Positions 62,069 to 64,000 of a stretch of DNA of 64,000 nt are shown here, piece by piece. The DNA is from Planctellipticum sp942493135 (lineage in GTDB: Bacteria > Planctomycetota > Planctomycetia > Planctomycetales > Planctomycetaceae): positions 6,696,001 through 6,760,000 of the forward strand of contig OW818684.1 of assembly GCA_942493135.1 (NCBI GenBank), in the 5' to 3' direction. How positions within the stretch are numbered: position 1 is the stretch's first letter; every line of letters begins with the position of its first letter. The notes beneath the pieces were generated by a model. It was not told the origin of the DNA, made no database searches, and saw nothing but the letters and a program-made list of their open reading frames with translations. The position numbers were made by a program, and so were the translations under genes.

Positions 62069-62344
62069 GAGAGCGAACAGCGAGCAGGGAATCGCGAATC
62101 GCCGGAGAAACAGGGCTGATCGCTGATCGCCAGCCAGAGTCCTCCCGGCCTCACTTCGTTGGCTCTCGACTCTGGACTCTTGTCTCTCGACTGCCGTCCT
62201 CATTCGACATTTCATACTCCTCTGCGTCCTCCTCTTCCCTCCGCGTCTCTGCGAGAGATCTTCTCCTCCAGACACTACGCGACCGGCCCTTCCCGTAGTA
62301 AGATCCACGAAACCGCATCTGTTGCTCCCCGAGGAACGCCGTCG
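62069..62344. repeat. CT-rich dispersed repeat block upstream of the next gene
   Basis: Stretch 62150-62262 repeats phrases like CTCTGCGTCCTCCTCTTCCC, CCTCCGCGTCTCTGCGAGAG and ATCTTCTC, matching the class at 58428-58525. GAGGA stands nine bases before the following ATG. Confidence 0.5.
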
Positions 62345-63511
62345 ATGTCCGAGGCCACTCCCTTTTCCGCTCTGGAATCCGCCCAGCAGACTGGCGGAGC
62401 GTCCGCCGTCTTTGATCGCCTGATCGAAACCCTCGTCGAGCGGGGCGATTTTCACAAGCTCTTCGACGCCACGCTCCTCCGCCGCAAGCACGAACTCGGC
62501 CTGCCGCTCCATCGGCCAACGTCGTTCGAAGACGTCCCCGCCGAGCAGAAGGAAGCGTTCGAGCAGACCTACGTCGCCGCCGCCCGCGACGTCGGCGAAC
62601 GGCTCCTGGGGCAGGGGAAGCTCGGCCAGGCCTGGATCTATTTCCATGCGATCCGCGAAGTCGGCCCCGTCACCGCCGCCCTCGAGGCTTTTCCCGTTCC
62701 GCGCGAGACAACCGAAGCCTCCGAAGAAGTGATCGACCTGGGTCTCTTCAAGGGCGTCCACCCCACCAAGGGGCTCCGGGTCATGCTCCGAACGCACGGC
62801 ACCTGCAGCACGATCACTTCGCTCGATCAGCAATTTGCTCAGCTCAAGGCCGAGGACCGGGCCGCCTGTGCCGCGCTGCTCGTCCGGCAGCTTCACGAAG
62901 ACCTGCTGCAGTCGGTCCAGCACGAAGTCAAACAGCGTATGCCGCTGACGCCCCCGGCGGACACTCTCCGTGAGCTGATCGAAGGCCGAGACTGGCTGTT
63001 CGAGGATAACAACTATCACATCGACGTCTCGCACCTGCACGCCACGGTCCGCTTCGCCCGGTCCCTCTCGCCCGACGCACCGGAACTCGCCCTCGCGCGG
63101 GATCTCTCCGAATATGGAGCAAAACTCTCCCCCCAGTTCCAGTACGGCGGCGATCCCCCGTTCGACGATTTCTATCCCGCGCACATCCAGTTCTTCCGCT
63201 TCCTCGCCAACGACGACCGCCCGGCGGCCATCGCGTACTTCAAGCAGAAGCTGGAGCAGGAGCCGGACGCCACCGACCAGGCGCTGATCGCCTACGTGCT
63301 GGTCGATCTGTTCGTGCGCGTCCAGCAGTACGACGAGGCCATCCCGCTCGCGGAAAAGTATCTCGTCGGGGCGGACGACGATTTCGCCGGCGCATTCGCC
63401 GAACTCTGCCAGCAGGCCGGCCGTTTCGACGCCCTCCGCCGTTCGGCCGCCGAGCGGGACGACCTCGTCACCTTCGCAGCGGCTCTACTGCAGGACCTCC
63501 CTGCCAAGTAA
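62345..63511 (+). CDS. Conserved planctomycete-type hypothetical protein, helical-repeat C-terminus
   Basis: 388 residues, cytoplasmic, all-helical in look. The N-terminal half holds FDRLIETLVERGDFHKLFDA, TLLRRKHELGLPLHRPTSFE and AFEQTYVAAARDVGERLLGQ, and IYFHAIREVGPVTAALEAF. A Cys/His-containing middle (VLRTHGTCSTITSLD-like, read as MLRTHGTCSTIT) leads to the DNNYHIDVSHLHATVRFARS segment and tetratricopeptide-like repeats (LIAYVLVDLFVRVQQYDEAI and PLAEKYLVGADDDFAG). No enzyme motif that I can name. It is followed by an MFS gene with a 21-base gap, so probably the same transcript. Confidence 0.75.
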   Translation: MSEATPFSALESAQQTGGASAVFDRLIETLVERGDFHKLFDATLLRRKHELGLPLHRPTSFEDVPAEQKEAFEQTYVAAARDVGERLLGQGKLGQAWIYFHAIREVGPVTAALEAFPVPRETTEASEEVIDLGLFKGVHPTKGLRVMLRTHGTCSTITSLDQQFAQLKAEDRAACAALLVRQLHEDLLQSVQHEVKQRMPLTPPADTLRELIEGRDWLFEDNNYHIDVSHLHATVRFARSLSPDAPELALARDLSEYGAKLSPQFQYGGDPPFDDFYPAHIQFFRFLANDDRPAAIAYFKQKLEQEPDATDQALIAYVLVDLFVRVQQYDEAIPLAEKYLVGADDDFAGAFAELCQQAGRFDALRRSAAERDDLVTFAAALLQDLPAK

Positions 63512-63535
63512 CCTTCCAGGGAACGGACTCCCGTG

Positions 63536-64000
63536 ATGCGCGATCTGACGCTGCTCTTCGTCAGTCGAGGCGTAAGGCTGTTCGCCTATGGCTTCCTGTC
63601 GGTGGTCCTGGTTCTCTATCTCCGGGAACTGGGACTATCCGATGGCCGAGTGGGCCTGCTGCTCACGTTGACCCTGCTCGGTGACACGGCCCTCACGATC
63701 TGGTCGACGACTCTCGCCGACCGCTGCGGCCGCCGACGAATGCTGCTCGTCGGAGCCGGCCTGATGGTTCTGGCGGGACTCGTCTTCGCGGCGACGCGGA
63801 ACCCCCTCTGGCTGCTGGCCGCGGCGACGATCGGCGTGATCAGCCCCAGCGGCAGCGAAGTCGGTCCGTTCCTCGCCATCGAGCAGGCCGCGCTGACGCA
63901 GCTCCTCAAGCCCGAACGCCGGACGCTCCTGTTCGCCTGGTACAACCTGCTCGGCTCCTTCACGACCGCCTGCGGTGCGCTGGTCGCCGGCGAAGCCTGC
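63536..64000 (+). CDS. MFS-family transporter, 3'-truncated by the window edge
   Basis: First 155 residues. Four to five membrane helices are visible (RLFAYGFLSVVLVLYLRELG, GLLLTLTLLGDTALTIWSTT) with the MFS loop LADRCGRRRMLLVGAGLMVL, the classical inter-helix 2-3 basic motif, and a conserved Gly-rich helix (VFAATRNPLWLLAAATIGVI). A second motif, SPSGSEVGPFLAIEQAALTQ, is seen in the drug-resistance branch. A GTG lies one codon upstream; AGGGA is the ribosome site. Substrate unknown; the remainder is outside the window. Confidence 0.88.
   Translation, partial: MRDLTLLFVSRGVRLFAYGFLSVVLVLYLRELGLSDGRVGLLLTLTLLGDTALTIWSTTLADRCGRRRMLLVGAGLMVLAGLVFAATRNPLWLLAAATIGVISPSGSEVGPFLAIEQAALTQLLKPERRTLLFAWYNLLGSFTTACGALVAGEAC

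Overview
The window reads as a high-GC bacterial chromosome segment from the phylum Planctomycetes (Planctomycetota). The basis is family content: two DUF1501 proteins (one in an operon with a DUF1549/DUF1553 cytochrome-like protein and a WD40 protein), an ECF sigma factor coupled to a zinc-finger serine/threonine kinase, tandem sulfatases with a formylglycine-generating enzyme, a CRTAC1-like FG-GAP/ASPIC protein and several large secreted multidomain proteins. Species cannot be told from sequence alone. Both ends cut a gene: a sigma-54 activator on the left and an MFS transporter on the right.

Layout. 1-4.2 kb: sigma-54 activator end, a short LeuA-like synthase, and a TlpA-type thioredoxin protein with calcium-loop-like repeats. 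4.3-7.7 kb: a tRNA-Gln with its own promoter and terminator, two prophage remnants (gpW-like and a truncated portal), then a lower-GC two-gene cassette: a Trypco1-like small protein and a trypsin-like protease fused to a membrane phosphoglycosyl transferase. This has the gene content of a biological-conflict (defence-type) system and is my main candidate for something new. 7.7-18.4 kb: LssY-C and HlyIII membrane proteins, FGE plus two sulfatases, a secreted 2H-phosphoesterase/HAD fusion, a sialidase-like protein and a cupin. 18.4-28.4 kb: nitrate assimilation, with a NarX-like kinase and FixJ-like regulator divergent from nirBD, a DmsB-DmsC-type fusion and a NasA-type nitrate reductase. 28.5-34.4 kb: a DUF1501 protein and an RND/MFP efflux operon with an operator-like palindrome at its promoter. 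34.5-41.2 kb: ECF sigma, kinase and a 1509-residue secreted thioredoxin-like protein, all overlapping. 41.5-57 kb: amidohydrolase-CBM fusion, TrpE, a double-hydrolase protein, a CRTAC1-like giant, a Tyr/Cys-rich secreted protein and the DUF1549/DUF1501/WD40 operon. 57-64 kb: small proteins, a repeat-rich gap, DUF2252, two planctomycete-type hypotheticals and an MFS transporter.

Working together: the FGE probably activates the two adjacent sulfatases. The kinase/regulator pair probably controls nitrate/nitrite reduction, with NasA making nitrite and NirBD making ammonium. The protease/transferase cassette sits in a mobile-looking island at the tRNA. Several intergenic gaps carry palindromic or dispersed repeats rather than genes.
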